DNA from: Castellaniella sp040276065
GTDB taxonomy: Bacteria > Pseudomonadota > Gammaproteobacteria > Burkholderiales > Burkholderiaceae_B
Reading direction: 5' to 3'
Length of the DNA stretch: 64,000 nt
Assembly: GCF_040276065.1 (NCBI RefSeq)
Contig: NZ_JBELOI010000001.1
Location: 558,001 to 622,000 of the forward strand
A program made the position numbers and the translations under genes. A model generated the notes under the pieces. That model worked only from the letters and a program-made list of their open reading frames with translations. It made no database searches and was not told the DNA's origin. Positions 53,393-61,787 of the stretch are shown here, in pieces; the first letter of the stretch is position 1, and each line of letters starts with the position of its first letter.

Positions 53393-53834
53393 TCAGACCC
53401 CGATGTCCTCGTTCCAGAGACTGGGGTTCTCGGCGATGAAGCGGCGCATCAGCTCGAGGCATTCCGGATCCTGCAGGACCTCGAGCTCAACCCCGCGCGA
53501 GCGCAGCAGGTCTTCCTCGCCCATGAAGGTCTGGTTCTCGCCGATGATGACCCGGGGAATGCCGTACAGCAGGATTGTGCCGCTGCACATGGCGCAGGGC
53601 GACAGCGTGGTGTAGAGCACCGCCTCGCGGTAGACGCTGGCCGGCTGGCGGCCGGCGTTTTCGAGCGCGTCCATCTCGCCGTGCAGAATGGCGCTGTTTT
53701 TCTGCACCCGCCGGTTGTGGCCCCGGCCGATGATGCGTCCGCGGTGCTCGATCACCGAGCCGATGGGAATACCGCCCTCGGCCAGGCCCTTGCGCGCCTC
53801 CTCGATGGCTGCCCGCATGAAAGGATTGCTCATG
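53393..53834 (-). CDS. Yeast-type cytosine deaminase
   Basis: This 147 aa enzyme has the CDA-fold zinc site: HGE (51-53) and PCAMC (79-83). It is strikingly similar to the Saccharomyces FCY1 cytosine deaminase: the GHNRRVQKNSAILHGEMD and VLYTTLSPCAMCSGTILLYG parts and the end WNEDIG all have FCY1 counterparts. The ATG ending at 53834 starts MSNPFMRAA. It follows the CytX-type permease by 64 bp and is in the TPP riboswitch transcript. It probably deaminates cytosine or a related pyrimidine. Confidence 0.85.
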
Positions 53835-53898
53835 GCCTGGTCTCCGTGGGGATTGTGGATGCCTGCATGATAAGGGCTTCGGACCGTCCGATGGAATC

Positions 53899-55191
53899 TC
53901 AGGCCGCCAGGGGGCGTCGTCCGGCACCGCGCACGCTCAGGGCGCCCAGGATGAACGTCAGCGCCAGCGTTGGCAGGGCGCTGCCGTACTGCGGCGCCCA
54001 TTGCGCCAGGGCGTGATAGCACAGGATGCCCAGCACCCAGATCAGGGCCGGGCCCACGTGCAGGCCGCGGCCCGATACGGCGATGGGCCCCGTCGTCAGC
54101 CCCAGGCGTCCCAGGATGGTGCCGAACAGTGGCACGAAAACCGAGCTCAGCGTCAGTAGGAAGGGCTCCAGGCTGTGCATCGGCAAGACCATGGCCAGGA
54201 CGATCGAGAGGGCTGCGAGCGCCACGCCCCAGCCGCGCACGCTCAGGCGCGGCGTGATGCTGTGGGCGGAGATCGAACCCGAATACAGGTCGCCGTAGGT
54301 GTTGTCCAGTTCGTCCACCAGGATCAGGCCCAGGGCCATGAGCCCGCCCTGCGCCAGCAGCAGGGCGCCGATCATGTCGGTGTCGGTGCCGGCCGCCGTG
54401 ATCACCAGCACGCCCAGCGCATAGCACCAGATGTTCGCCACGGTGTAGCCCAGCCAGGTGCCGGCGAACGCGGCGCGGCCGCTGCGTCCGTGGCGGGCGT
54501 AGTCGGCCACCAACGGTAGCCACGAGACGGGCATGGCGATCACCAGGTCCAGGGCGCCGAACACCCCCAGGCCGCCGGCGCCGGGCCGCAGCCAGGCGGC
54601 GCGCAAGCCCTCGGCGTCGAGCTTCATCAGGAATTGGAAGGTCAGCCAGACCAGCGAGGCGATCACCAGCGGCAGCCCGTAGCGGCTGACGAAGCGGCGC
54701 ACCAGCGTGATCATGGAGCCGCACAGCAGGGCCGTGACCACCAAGCCCCAGAACAGGGTCGGGAGCACGAGGCCGAGCTCCAGGCCGAAGGCTTGGCGGC
54801 CGATCGCGATCGTGCCGTCGCGCATGACGACCAGCTCGAACGTAGCCCAGCCGAGCAGTTGGATGATGTTCAGGAATACCGGCAGGCGCGCGAAGCGGCT
54901 GCCATAGACGGCATGTATCAGGCCGGCGCTGGACAGGCCGCTGTCGCAGCCCAGGCGGGCCACCCAGGCCAGTAGCCCCGCGCCCAGGATCGAGCCGATG
55001 ATCACCGCCGCGAGCGCGTCGCGCACGCCCAGGGCGGGGACGAGATAGGCGCCGACCTGCATGACGAGCAGGCCCACGCCCAGGCTGAACCACAAAGCCG
55101 TGTGGTCCCGCCAGCCGAAGACGCGCTGTGCGTCGGGCAGCGGGGCCAAGGCCTGGTTGGCGGGGGAGGGGGATGGGGAGGAAGAAGCCAT
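53899..55191 (-). CDS. cytX: NCS1 permease, CytX-type (pyrimidine/HMP transporter)
   Basis: This 430 aa protein has 12 or so membrane segments of the NCS1 (nucleobase:cation symporter) family, with FGWRDHTALWFSLGVGLLVM near the start and GDLYSGSISAHSITPRLSVRG later. Because it is preceded by a TPP riboswitch, it is most likely CytX, a thiamine-regulated transporter proposed to take up hydroxymethylpyrimidine (HMP), rather than a CodB cytosine permease. The gene begins with ATG ending at 55191 and has AAAGG upstream. The CytX name rests on the riboswitch and is inference. Confidence 0.85.
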   Translation of the reverse strand: MASSSPSPSPANQALAPLPDAQRVFGWRDHTALWFSLGVGLLVMQVGAYLVPALGVRDALAAVIIGSILGAGLLAWVARLGCDSGLSSAGLIHAVYGSRFARLPVFLNIIQLLGWATFELVVMRDGTIAIGRQAFGLELGLVLPTLFWGLVVTALLCGSMITLVRRFVSRYGLPLVIASLVWLTFQFLMKLDAEGLRAAWLRPGAGGLGVFGALDLVIAMPVSWLPLVADYARHGRSGRAAFAGTWLGYTVANIWCYALGVLVITAAGTDTDMIGALLLAQGGLMALGLILVDELDNTYGDLYSGSISAHSITPRLSVRGWGVALAALSIVLAMVLPMHSLEPFLLTLSSVFVPLFGTILGRLGLTTGPIAVSGRGLHVGPALIWVLGILCYHALAQWAPQYGSALPTLALTFILGALSVRGAGRRPLAA

Positions 55192-55250
55192 GCTGCGCCT
55201 TTGGTCGTGAGCACAGGAAAAAGGCGCTGACCGCAGGGCGGCCGAGGCTA

Positions 55251-55328
55251 GCCGCTTTCCTGCGCGAGGATGATCTCAATCAGGTTCGAAGGGACTGTCT
55301 CAGCCGCGTGTGCGGCACCCCTAGCGAC
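55251..55328 (-). promoter_or_regulatory. TPP (THI-box) riboswitch
   Basis: The minus strand carries all the TPP aptamer landmarks in order: TAGGGGTGCC, GGCTGAGA, CCCTTCGAACCTGAT, a variable stem and GCAGGAAA. The closing helix P1 pairs GTCGCT with AGCGGC (one G-T pair). It lies 60 bp upstream of the cytX ATG. After it, a hairpin near 55215-55245 followed by a T5 run may serve as the expression-platform terminator. Confidence 0.9.
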
Positions 55329-55442
55329 GCTCGTGTAACGTAGCGATTGTAGGGCGCCGCCAAGACGGCCCGCAAGCCCGGCTCCGCGCCCGCCTTGGCC
55401 CAGGGTTCAACGATATAATAGGCGGCCTTTCATGGGTGATTT

Positions 55443-57110
55443 ATGTTCGCTTTGCTTGAGGCTCGGCGGGCCGGCCTGTTGGCCCCGCGTTACTGGCTGC
55501 CCAATATCGTGGCCGGGGTCATCGTCGGCGTGGTTGCCCTGCCGCTGGCGATGGCCTTCGCCATTGCCTCGGGAGTCAAGCCCGAGCAGGGCCTGTACAC
55601 GGCCATCATCGCGGGGCTGGTGGTATCCGTGTGCGGCGGTAGCCGCATCCAGATTGCCGGGCCCACCGGGGCGTTCATCGTCATCCTCTCGGGCATCGTG
55701 GCCGATCACGGCGTCGATGGCCTGCAGCTTGCCACTCTGATGGCGGGCCTGATGCTCTGCGGCTTCGGGCTGGCCCGGATGGGTGCGGTGATTCGCTACA
55801 TTCCGATGCCGGTGATCATCGGCTTCACCGCGGGCATCGGCGTCATTATCTGGGTGGGACAGTGGCAGGATTTCTTCGGCCTGCCCGCCGCGCCCGGGCG
55901 CTACTTTCATGAAAAAATCTGGCACCTCGTCCAGGCCTTTCCGCAGTTCGACCCGCTCACGACCTTGTTCGGGATCGGCTCGCTCGCCCTGGTGATCCTG
56001 CCGCTGCGGGTCCGCGCTCTGCGCCGCATCCCCGGGCCGCTGCTCGCTTTGGTGGCCGCCACTCTGATTCAGGGGGTTTTCCAGTTTCCCCAGGTCGCCA
56101 CCATCGGCAGCGCCTTTGGCGACATTCCGCGCGGCCTGCCGGAGTTCACCTGGCCGCAATGGTCGCTCGACCGGCTGCTCAGCCTGATCGGGCCGGCCTT
56201 TGCGATCGCCATGCTCGGTGCCATCGAATCCCTGCTGTCGGCTGTGGTTGCCGACAGCATGGCGGGCACGCGTCACGATTCCAATGCCGAGCTCATGGGG
56301 CAGGGGCTGGCCAACATTCTCTCACCGCTGTTCGGCGGCATCGCCGCCACGGGCGCGATCGCCCGGACCGCCACCAACATCCGCAGCGGCGGCAATAGTC
56401 CGCTGGCGGGCATTGTCCATGCGGTGACGCTGGTGCTCGTTTTGCTGTTGCTGGCGCCGCTGGCCCGCCACATCCCGCTGGCGACCTTGTCGGCGGTGTT
56501 GTTCGTCGTCGCCTGGAACATGAGCGAGGCGCCGCGCTTCATCCGGCTCGCGCGTCGCGCGCCGCGCGCCGATGTCGTCATCCTGTTGGTGACATTTTTC
56601 CTGACGGTGTTCGCCGACCTAGTGGTGGCGGTGAATATCGGCATTGTGCTGGCGGTGTTGCATTTTCTGCGCCGCATGGCTGATAGCGTCGATGTCGTGG
56701 CGCAAGGCGAGGACCTCCTGCGCCGTGAACTGGGCGCCGGAGGCTTCGAGGGTTTGCCGCCCGGCGTCGAGGTGCGCGAGGTCAGTGGCCCGTTGTTCTT
56801 TGCCGCGGTCGAGCGTCTGCGCCTTGCCCTGGAGGGTTCGCGCGCCGAGGCGCTGGTGCTGCGGCTCGAGCGCGTCCCCTTTGCCGACGCCACGGCCCTG
56901 CAGGCGCTGGACGAGTTGGCCACCGAACTCGCGGAGCGCGGCGTGCGCCTGGTGTTGTGTGGCGCGAACGCGCGCGTAGCCGGCAAGCTGCGGCGCATGG
57001 GGGTGCTCGATCGCCTCGGCGAGGACGGCACACAGCCCGACCTGCCGCGTGCGCTGGTGTACTTGCGCGGCGATGCGCCGCAGCCCGGGCTGCTCAGCGA
57101 TCCGTGGTGA
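55443..57110 (+). CDS. SulP-family anion transporter (SLC26-like) with STAS domain
   Basis: This 555 aa protein has a membrane part of about 12 segments (LPNIVAGVIVGVVALPLAMA, SVCGGSRIQIAGPTGAFIV, the last one a SulP hallmark) and a C-terminal STAS domain (about residues 440-540: REVSGPLFFAAVERLRLAL, LRLERVPFADATALQALDEL). SulP proteins import sulfate, bicarbonate or other anions. It lies 252 bp from the divergent cytX start, in a region holding the riboswitch. The stop overlaps the convergent ligase-like gene by 17 bp. Confidence 0.92.
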   Translation: MFALLEARRAGLLAPRYWLPNIVAGVIVGVVALPLAMAFAIASGVKPEQGLYTAIIAGLVVSVCGGSRIQIAGPTGAFIVILSGIVADHGVDGLQLATLMAGLMLCGFGLARMGAVIRYIPMPVIIGFTAGIGVIIWVGQWQDFFGLPAAPGRYFHEKIWHLVQAFPQFDPLTTLFGIGSLALVILPLRVRALRRIPGPLLALVAATLIQGVFQFPQVATIGSAFGDIPRGLPEFTWPQWSLDRLLSLIGPAFAIAMLGAIESLLSAVVADSMAGTRHDSNAELMGQGLANILSPLFGGIAATGAIARTATNIRSGGNSPLAGIVHAVTLVLVLLLLAPLARHIPLATLSAVLFVVAWNMSEAPRFIRLARRAPRADVVILLVTFFLTVFADLVVAVNIGIVLAVLHFLRRMADSVDVVAQGEDLLRRELGAGGFEGLPPGVEVREVSGPLFFAAVERLRLALEGSRAEALVLRLERVPFADATALQALDELATELAERGVRLVLCGANARVAGKLRRMGVLDRLGEDGTQPDLPRALVYLRGDAPQPGLLSDPW

Positions 57111-57816
57111 GGTCGGGCCAGGCCGAGCGCAGTGCATCCGCCAGCCCCGATTTCAAGGCTTTGAACAGGCCGGATCGCGGGCTGGGCCCCAGCGTGTCCA
57201 AGGAGGCAATGCGTTCCGGCAGATAGCGCCGGCTCGAGCCGAGCGCCGACTCGAGCCGGTTGGCTTGGCCGGTCAGCGCGGTTGGATCGATTCGGGCGAG
57301 GATCAGCCCGTGCACCAGTCCCGCATGCAGGTCGCGCGGCCCGTCGGGGATGCGGCGCCAGACCTGGGCCGTGCCCGCGATCTTGCGGGCCGGCTCGCCG
57401 ACGGCCAGATTGAATCGCCCATCGCAGAATGAACCCTCGACGGCCTGGGCGCGTGCGTCGATGCCCAGTGGGGTCAGGGCGGCTTGGATGATGGCGCAGA
57501 TCAAGCGATACAGCGCCTCTGAGTGGTCGAGAGGCCGGCCCCGGAGGGGCAACGCGAGGCTGAGGTTCAGGATTCCGGGGCCCTGCGGCACCACCCCGCC
57601 GCCCGATTGCCGGACCGCGATTGGCCAGCCTTCGCGGGCAAAGGCCTCGCGGACGTGGTCGAAGCCGGGTAGGGACGCATAGGTGCGCGGCACGACCAGC
57701 CCCCGGGGCGCTTCCCAGATCCTGGCCACGGGCCCCAGCGCCGCCGCCTGTGGAATCAAGTCCTCGTCGGCGCGACCGTCGCTGGACGAGGCGGCGGGCA
57801 GAATCAGGAACCGCAT
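57094..57816 (-). CDS. Lipoate/biotin protein ligase family protein (LplA-like)
   Basis: This 240 aa protein has the LplA/BPL catalytic fold: RQSGGGVVPQGPGILNLSLA (the RxxGGG activation loop) and the later RKIAGTAQVWRR with the lysine and Gly expected for ligand binding. It is shorter than LplA (about 338 aa) and lacks the C-terminal accessory domain. It may be a lipoyl- or octanoyl-transferase (LipM-like) or an uncharacterised acyl ligase. Its neighbour upstream is a TM2 protein, 36 bp away. Confidence 0.78.
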   Translation of the reverse strand: MRFLILPAASSSDGRADEDLIPQAAALGPVARIWEAPRGLVVPRTYASLPGFDHVREAFAREGWPIAVRQSGGGVVPQGPGILNLSLALPLRGRPLDHSEALYRLICAIIQAALTPLGIDARAQAVEGSFCDGRFNLAVGEPARKIAGTAQVWRRIPDGPRDLHAGLVHGLILARIDPTALTGQANRLESALGSSRRYLPERIASLDTLGPSPRSGLFKALKSGLADALRSAWPDLTTDR

Positions 57817-57852
57817 GCGGCGGATGGCTCGCGGGCGCGTGTCATGCGCGCC

Positions 57853-58323
57853 TCAGGGCTGGCGCGAGGCTGCGAAGGCCTCCTCGTCCATGAACAGGTA
57901 GCGGATCGCGTCGATCAGGCCCAGGACCACGGCCAGCGGGGTGAACCAGTACCAGATGAGCAGATAGCCCAGTCCCCAGCCGACTTGCCCGAGGTAGAAG
58001 CGGTGTGCGCCCAGCCAGCCCAGGAACAGGGCCAGGACGATGGCGATCTTGCGCTGCGTGGACGACACGGCCAGGACATCCCGGCGCGAGCGCAGCACCC
58101 AGAAACTGATCGGAATCGTCAGCAGCAGGGCCAGCAGGACCTTGCCGGTGTGCAGATGCAGATAGTAGGCGACGGCATCGAACAGCTCGCCGAAATTGCG
58201 CACCAGGACGCCCGTCAGGGCGGAGATCCAGGCAAAGACCTCGTGGAATGCCGTTTCACCGAAGCTCAGGGCCAGCAGGATGACGACGAAGATCGCGAGG
58301 ACCAGGATGATGTTCTTGAGCAT
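57853..58323 (-). CDS. TM2-domain membrane protein
   Basis: This 156 aa protein has an N-terminal hydrophobic segment, two or three more segments, and a C-terminal TM2 domain: AIVLALFLGWLGAHRFYLGQ, then GWGLGYLLIWYWFTPLAVV. TM2 domains occur in many bacterial proteins of unknown role. It has no clear partner except the ligase-like gene downstream on the same strand. Confidence 0.8.
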   Translation of the reverse strand: MLKNIILVLAIFVVILLALSFGETAFHEVFAWISALTGVLVRNFGELFDAVAYYLHLHTGKVLLALLLTIPISFWVLRSRRDVLAVSSTQRKIAIVLALFLGWLGAHRFYLGQVGWGLGYLLIWYWFTPLAVVLGLIDAIRYLFMDEEAFAASRQP

Positions 58324-58729
58324 GGCGGTTTCCGCGGGGCGTCTGGCGTGGCCGAAGCGGCCGGGATGCCGGAAGGCCCATTCTATGCCGATTTACGTTT
58401 TCCCCAGGGAGCAGGGGCCTGGTGCGCGGCTCGCATGGCCGCTAAGCCTCTGATTGCGGAATGTATTTGCAACATGTTTTTGTTGCTTTAATAATTATTT
58501 GTTACACAAAGACCATGGGCGCGAGGAAAGTATCTGTGATTTTTGGGTAATTTGGCACTATACTTGGCAATGTTATGTAAAAAATGCATGAAAGTGTCTT
58601 TTAGATGTCATTTCCAAATTAATAGATTAATTTAAATATGACATTTTGAATCTGTAAACACAGGCTGTCCGGTATTTCATAGTCATCGTCCGAGCCTTCT
58701 CCGCAGGCCATGATCCCCGAAGGAAATCC
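58324..58729. other. AT-rich intergenic region before flhDC
   Basis: This 406 bp gap is AT-rich over 58490-58670, much more so than the flanking genes. It presumably holds the flhDC promoter and leader. No full consensus -10/-35, sigma54 or sigma28 promoter is clear; tandem TTGGCA-like elements near 58579-58595 are weak. The flhD ribosome site is GAAGGAAATCC before 58730. Confidence 0.4.
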
Positions 58730-59050
58730 ATGCCAAACCTAGATTCCGCGCTCTTGAACGACATCCGGGAAGTCAATCTTTCATATCTGATGCTGGCCCA
58801 GCGCCTGTTGAGGGAAAACCTGGCCGCCGGCATGTTCCGCCTGGGCTTCGACGCCGATGTGGCGGAAACCATCCTTAAGCTCTCGCCGGCCCAACTCGTG
58901 CGGCTGGCGGGCTCCAATTCGGTGATCTGCGGGTTCCGCCTGAACGATGGTCAACTGCTCTCGTCGCTGACGCATGAGGTGCTGGGCGGGGTGCTGCAGC
59001 AGGCGCATTCCACCATTCTGCTGTCGCAGCGGGATACCTCGCCCGCCTGA
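58730..59050 (+). CDS. flhD: Flagellar master regulator subunit FlhD
   Basis: FlhD (106 aa) with FlhC forms the FlhD4C2 complex that activates class II flagellar genes. It begins MPNLDSALLNDIREVNLSYL and has AQRLLRENLAAGMFRLGF and the helix DVAETILKLSPAQLVRLAGS. The length is normal. A strong ribosome site GAAGGAA precedes the ATG. flhC follows 26 bp after the stop. Confidence 0.95.
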   Translation: MPNLDSALLNDIREVNLSYLMLAQRLLRENLAAGMFRLGFDADVAETILKLSPAQLVRLAGSNSVICGFRLNDGQLLSSLTHEVLGGVLQQAHSTILLSQRDTSPA

Positions 59051-59076
59051 CCACTGACCCTTCGACCATATTCCTC

Positions 59077-59634
59077 ATGTCCACGAAAAGCGTCGCCCGG
59101 GAGGCGAGCGAAATACGCCTCGCCACCGAGATGATCCGTCTTGGCGCGCGTCTGCAGGTGCTCCAGGCCGAGACCTCGCTGAGCTACGATCGTCTGGCAA
59201 GACTCTATCGCGAGGTCAAAAAAGCCTCCCCGCCCAAAGGCATGCTGCCGTTCTCCGTCGACTGGTTCACGACCTGGCTGCCAAACATCCACTCCAGCAT
59301 GTTCTATGGCATCTACCAGTTCATGGATCGGTATACGCCGGCCAAGAAATCCCACGCCCTGGTCGAGGCCTATAGGCTCTACCTCGAGCAAGCCCACGCT
59401 GGCGTCCTGCCCGGGGACGCGTCCGGCGAACCCGTGCTCAGCTTCACCCGCGCCTGGATGTTGGTGCGGTTCTTCGACAGCGGCCTGCTGCAACTGACAC
59501 CCTGCGGACAGTGCACGGGCACTTTCGTGGCGCATGCACACGATCCTCAAAACGGGTTCATCTGCGCGATCTGCAAGCCGCCGCCGCGCGCCGGCAAGAC
59601 CCGGGCGCGCCGCAAGGCTGCCGAGGCCATGTGA
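59077..59634 (+). CDS. flhC: Flagellar master regulator subunit FlhC
   Basis: This 185 aa protein binds zinc through four Cys in its C-terminal region: CGQC (148-151) and CAIC (167-170). The N-terminal part, VAREASEIRLATEMIRLGAR, is typical. It acts with FlhD as the sigma70-dependent activator of early flagellar operons. The C-terminal tail is basic. Confidence 0.95.
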   Translation: MSTKSVAREASEIRLATEMIRLGARLQVLQAETSLSYDRLARLYREVKKASPPKGMLPFSVDWFTTWLPNIHSSMFYGIYQFMDRYTPAKKSHALVEAYRLYLEQAHAGVLPGDASGEPVLSFTRAWMLVRFFDSGLLQLTPCGQCTGTFVAHAHDPQNGFICAICKPPPRAGKTRARRKAAEAM

Positions 59635-59758
59635 CCGGCCGCGGGGGCGGCGCGCATCGCGGTGCAGGGATTTGACGACAAAAACCCCTATTGAATGACG
59701 CTTTTGATGGGCGTCGCTCGGGCGATGATTGTCGGTATTTGGATTTCAGGGCGCGCAA

Positions 59759-60628
59759 GTGTTTATCATCTTTGGCTATGCGATCGTTCTTGGCGCGGTG
59801 CTCATCAGCTACATCGCCATGGGCGGACATCTCGGCGCCTTGTATCAGCCGTTCGAGTTCGTCCTGATCGGCGGCTCCGCCCTGGGCGCCTACATTGCCG
59901 CCAGCAACGGCGCCTCGGTGAGGCTGCTGCTGCATGCCATCCCCAGGGCCGTGCGCCGCAATCCCTACGGGAAATCCCTGTATATGGAGCTCATGGCGCT
60001 GCTGTACACCCTGCTGAACAAGGCGCGGCGCGATGGCCTCATGGCGATCGAGTCCGACATCGAGGATCCGGGCTCCAGCCCCATCTTTTCCCAATACCCC
60101 CGCGTGCTGCGCGATGCCAAGCTCATGGAGTTCCTCACGGACTACCTGCGCATCATGATCAGCGGCAACATGAACTCCTTTGAGATCGAAACCTTGATGG
60201 ACCAGGAGATCGAGGCCCTGCACAGCGAGCATCACAACCCGGTCAATGCCGTGCGCGCCGTGGCCGACGCCTTGCCGGCCTTCGGTATCGTCGCCGCCGT
60301 GCTCGGGGTGGTCAAGGCGCTGGCGGCGGTCGATCAGCCCCCGGTCGTTCTGGCCGACTTGATTTCCAAGGCGATGGTGGGCACGTTCCTCGGCATCCTG
60401 CTGTCCTATGGATTCGTCGCGCCGTTCGCCTCCGCGGTCGAACGCCAGTCGGTGGCTTCGATCAAGGTGCTCGAGTGCATCAAGGTCACATTGCTGGCCA
60501 GCATGAACGGCTATCCACCGCCCCTGGCGATCGAGTTCGGGCGCAAGGTCCTGTTCTCGTCGGTGCGGCCCTCGTTCACCGAACTCGAGTCACACGTGCG
60601 CCAGGCCAAGAGCCAGGCGGCTCGCTAG
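59759..60628 (+). CDS. motA: Flagellar stator protein MotA, probable GTG start
   Basis: MotA (289 aa from the GTG) forms with MotB the proton-driven stator. The GTG at 59759 gives MFIIFGYAIVLGAVLISYI, matching the family start; a CAGGG precedes it. A TTG at 59729 would add 10 residues. Features are four membrane segments, the cytoplasmic NKARRDGLMAIE with Arg and Glu that contact the rotor, and ADALPAFGIVAAVLGVVKAL with the conserved Pro. motB follows 9 bp after the stop. Confidence 0.95.
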   Translation: MFIIFGYAIVLGAVLISYIAMGGHLGALYQPFEFVLIGGSALGAYIAASNGASVRLLLHAIPRAVRRNPYGKSLYMELMALLYTLLNKARRDGLMAIESDIEDPGSSPIFSQYPRVLRDAKLMEFLTDYLRIMISGNMNSFEIETLMDQEIEALHSEHHNPVNAVRAVADALPAFGIVAAVLGVVKALAAVDQPPVVLADLISKAMVGTFLGILLSYGFVAPFASAVERQSVASIKVLECIKVTLLASMNGYPPPLAIEFGRKVLFSSVRPSFTELESHVRQAKSQAAR

Positions 60629-60637
60629 GGCCGCGGA

Positions 60638-61777
60638 ATGGCCAAGCTCGACTCGGGCCGGATCGTCGTCAGACGCAAGCGCGTGTACGGCGAGTCCAGC
60701 CATGGCGGCAGCTGGAAGATCGCCTACGCCGACTTCATGACGGCGATGATGGCTTTCTTTCTGGTCATGTGGCTGTTGATGCTGGTGCCGACGCGCGATC
60801 TCAAGATCATCGCCGAGTATTTCCGCATGCCGCTCATGACGGCGATCTCGGGTGGCCCCAACATCGACACCAGCGAGTCGGTGATTCCCGGGGGCCAGCC
60901 CAGCATCGTGCCCAACACCTTTCCGCTGCCGGCCTCGCACCAGAGCGATGGCGACGAGGACCAGGAGGACGCCATGCGCCTCGAGAACCTGCAGCGCGAG
61001 CTCGAGAACCTGATCGAGCACAATCCGGTCCTGCAGCAGTTCCGGCCTCAGCTCCTGCTGGACATGACTCCGGACGGCCTGCGCATCCAGATCCTGGATC
61101 AGCAGAACCGGCCGATGTTCGCCACCGGCAGCGCCATCGTGCAGACTTATATGCGCGACATTTTGCGCGAACTCGCCCCTGCGGTGAGCCGGTTGCCCAA
61201 TTCGATCACGGTTTCGGGGCATACGGACGCCATGCGCTACGCGGCCGGCGACCGGCAGTACAGCAATTGGGAGCTTTCCGCCGATCGCGCGAACGCCGCG
61301 CGCCGCGAGCTTGTGGCCGGCGGCCTCGTCGAGAACAAGATCAAGCGCATTCTCGGCCTAGCCGATACCGTCAATCTCATTAAAGAAAATCCATTCGCAG
61401 CCGTTAACCGGCGTATCAGTATATTGGTGTTGAATCGCCAGGCGGAACGCCGTATCGACGAGCAGAACGCCGCAGGGCGAGACGCCACTCAGCTTCGCGA
61501 GCGCCTGGGCACGCCATTCGAGCCGGACGCGCCCATGGCGGACCCCGGGGCTGATCCGGCGGCGCCTGCGGACGCAGCTCCGCAGGCGCCCACGGACTCC
61601 GCGCCACCCCCGTTTCCCGCCGGGGCGACGGGTGAGGCGCCGGCGGTCCCGGCGGCGCCCCCAGGGCCGTCGGCTCCCCTGGGCGGTCCGACAGGGCCCA
61701 CCCAGGGGGCGGCCGTGGACGCTGGCGTGGTTCGCGGTCCGGCGTCCGCGCCCAGGGCGCGCACCAATCACGGCTAA
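60638..61777 (+). CDS. motB: Flagellar stator protein MotB with a long Pro/Ala-rich tail
   Basis: MotB has one membrane segment (residues 27-50) with the proton-carrying Asp32 in IAYADFMTAM. The peptidoglycan-binding OmpA-like domain runs through NSITVSGHTDAMRYAAGDR and NWELSADRANAARREL. The product is 379 aa, about 70 residues longer than E. coli MotB; the extra part, from residue 290 or so, is mostly Ala, Pro, Gly and Asp (ADPGADPAAPADAAPQAPT). The tail is probably disordered and periplasmic. Confidence 0.95.
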   Translation: MAKLDSGRIVVRRKRVYGESSHGGSWKIAYADFMTAMMAFFLVMWLLMLVPTRDLKIIAEYFRMPLMTAISGGPNIDTSESVIPGGQPSIVPNTFPLPASHQSDGDEDQEDAMRLENLQRELENLIEHNPVLQQFRPQLLLDMTPDGLRIQILDQQNRPMFATGSAIVQTYMRDILRELAPAVSRLPNSITVSGHTDAMRYAAGDRQYSNWELSADRANAARRELVAGGLVENKIKRILGLADTVNLIKENPFAAVNRRISILVLNRQAERRIDEQNAAGRDATQLRERLGTPFEPDAPMADPGADPAAPADAAPQAPTDSAPPPFPAGATGEAPAVPAAPPGPSAPLGGPTGPTQGAAVDAGVVRGPASAPRARTNHG

Positions 61778-61787
61778 GGACGAAAGC

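Noticed and set aside
53393..55279. 628-codon open frame covering both deaminase and permease
   Set aside because: Only the last 147 codons are a real product (the deaminase). The rest is the permease gene read in a wrong frame, rich in Arg and Ala.
58579..58600. Sigma54 or sigma28 promoter for flhDC
   Set aside because: TTGGCA-like elements are present, but no TTGC at the required spacing and no sigma28 consensus were found.
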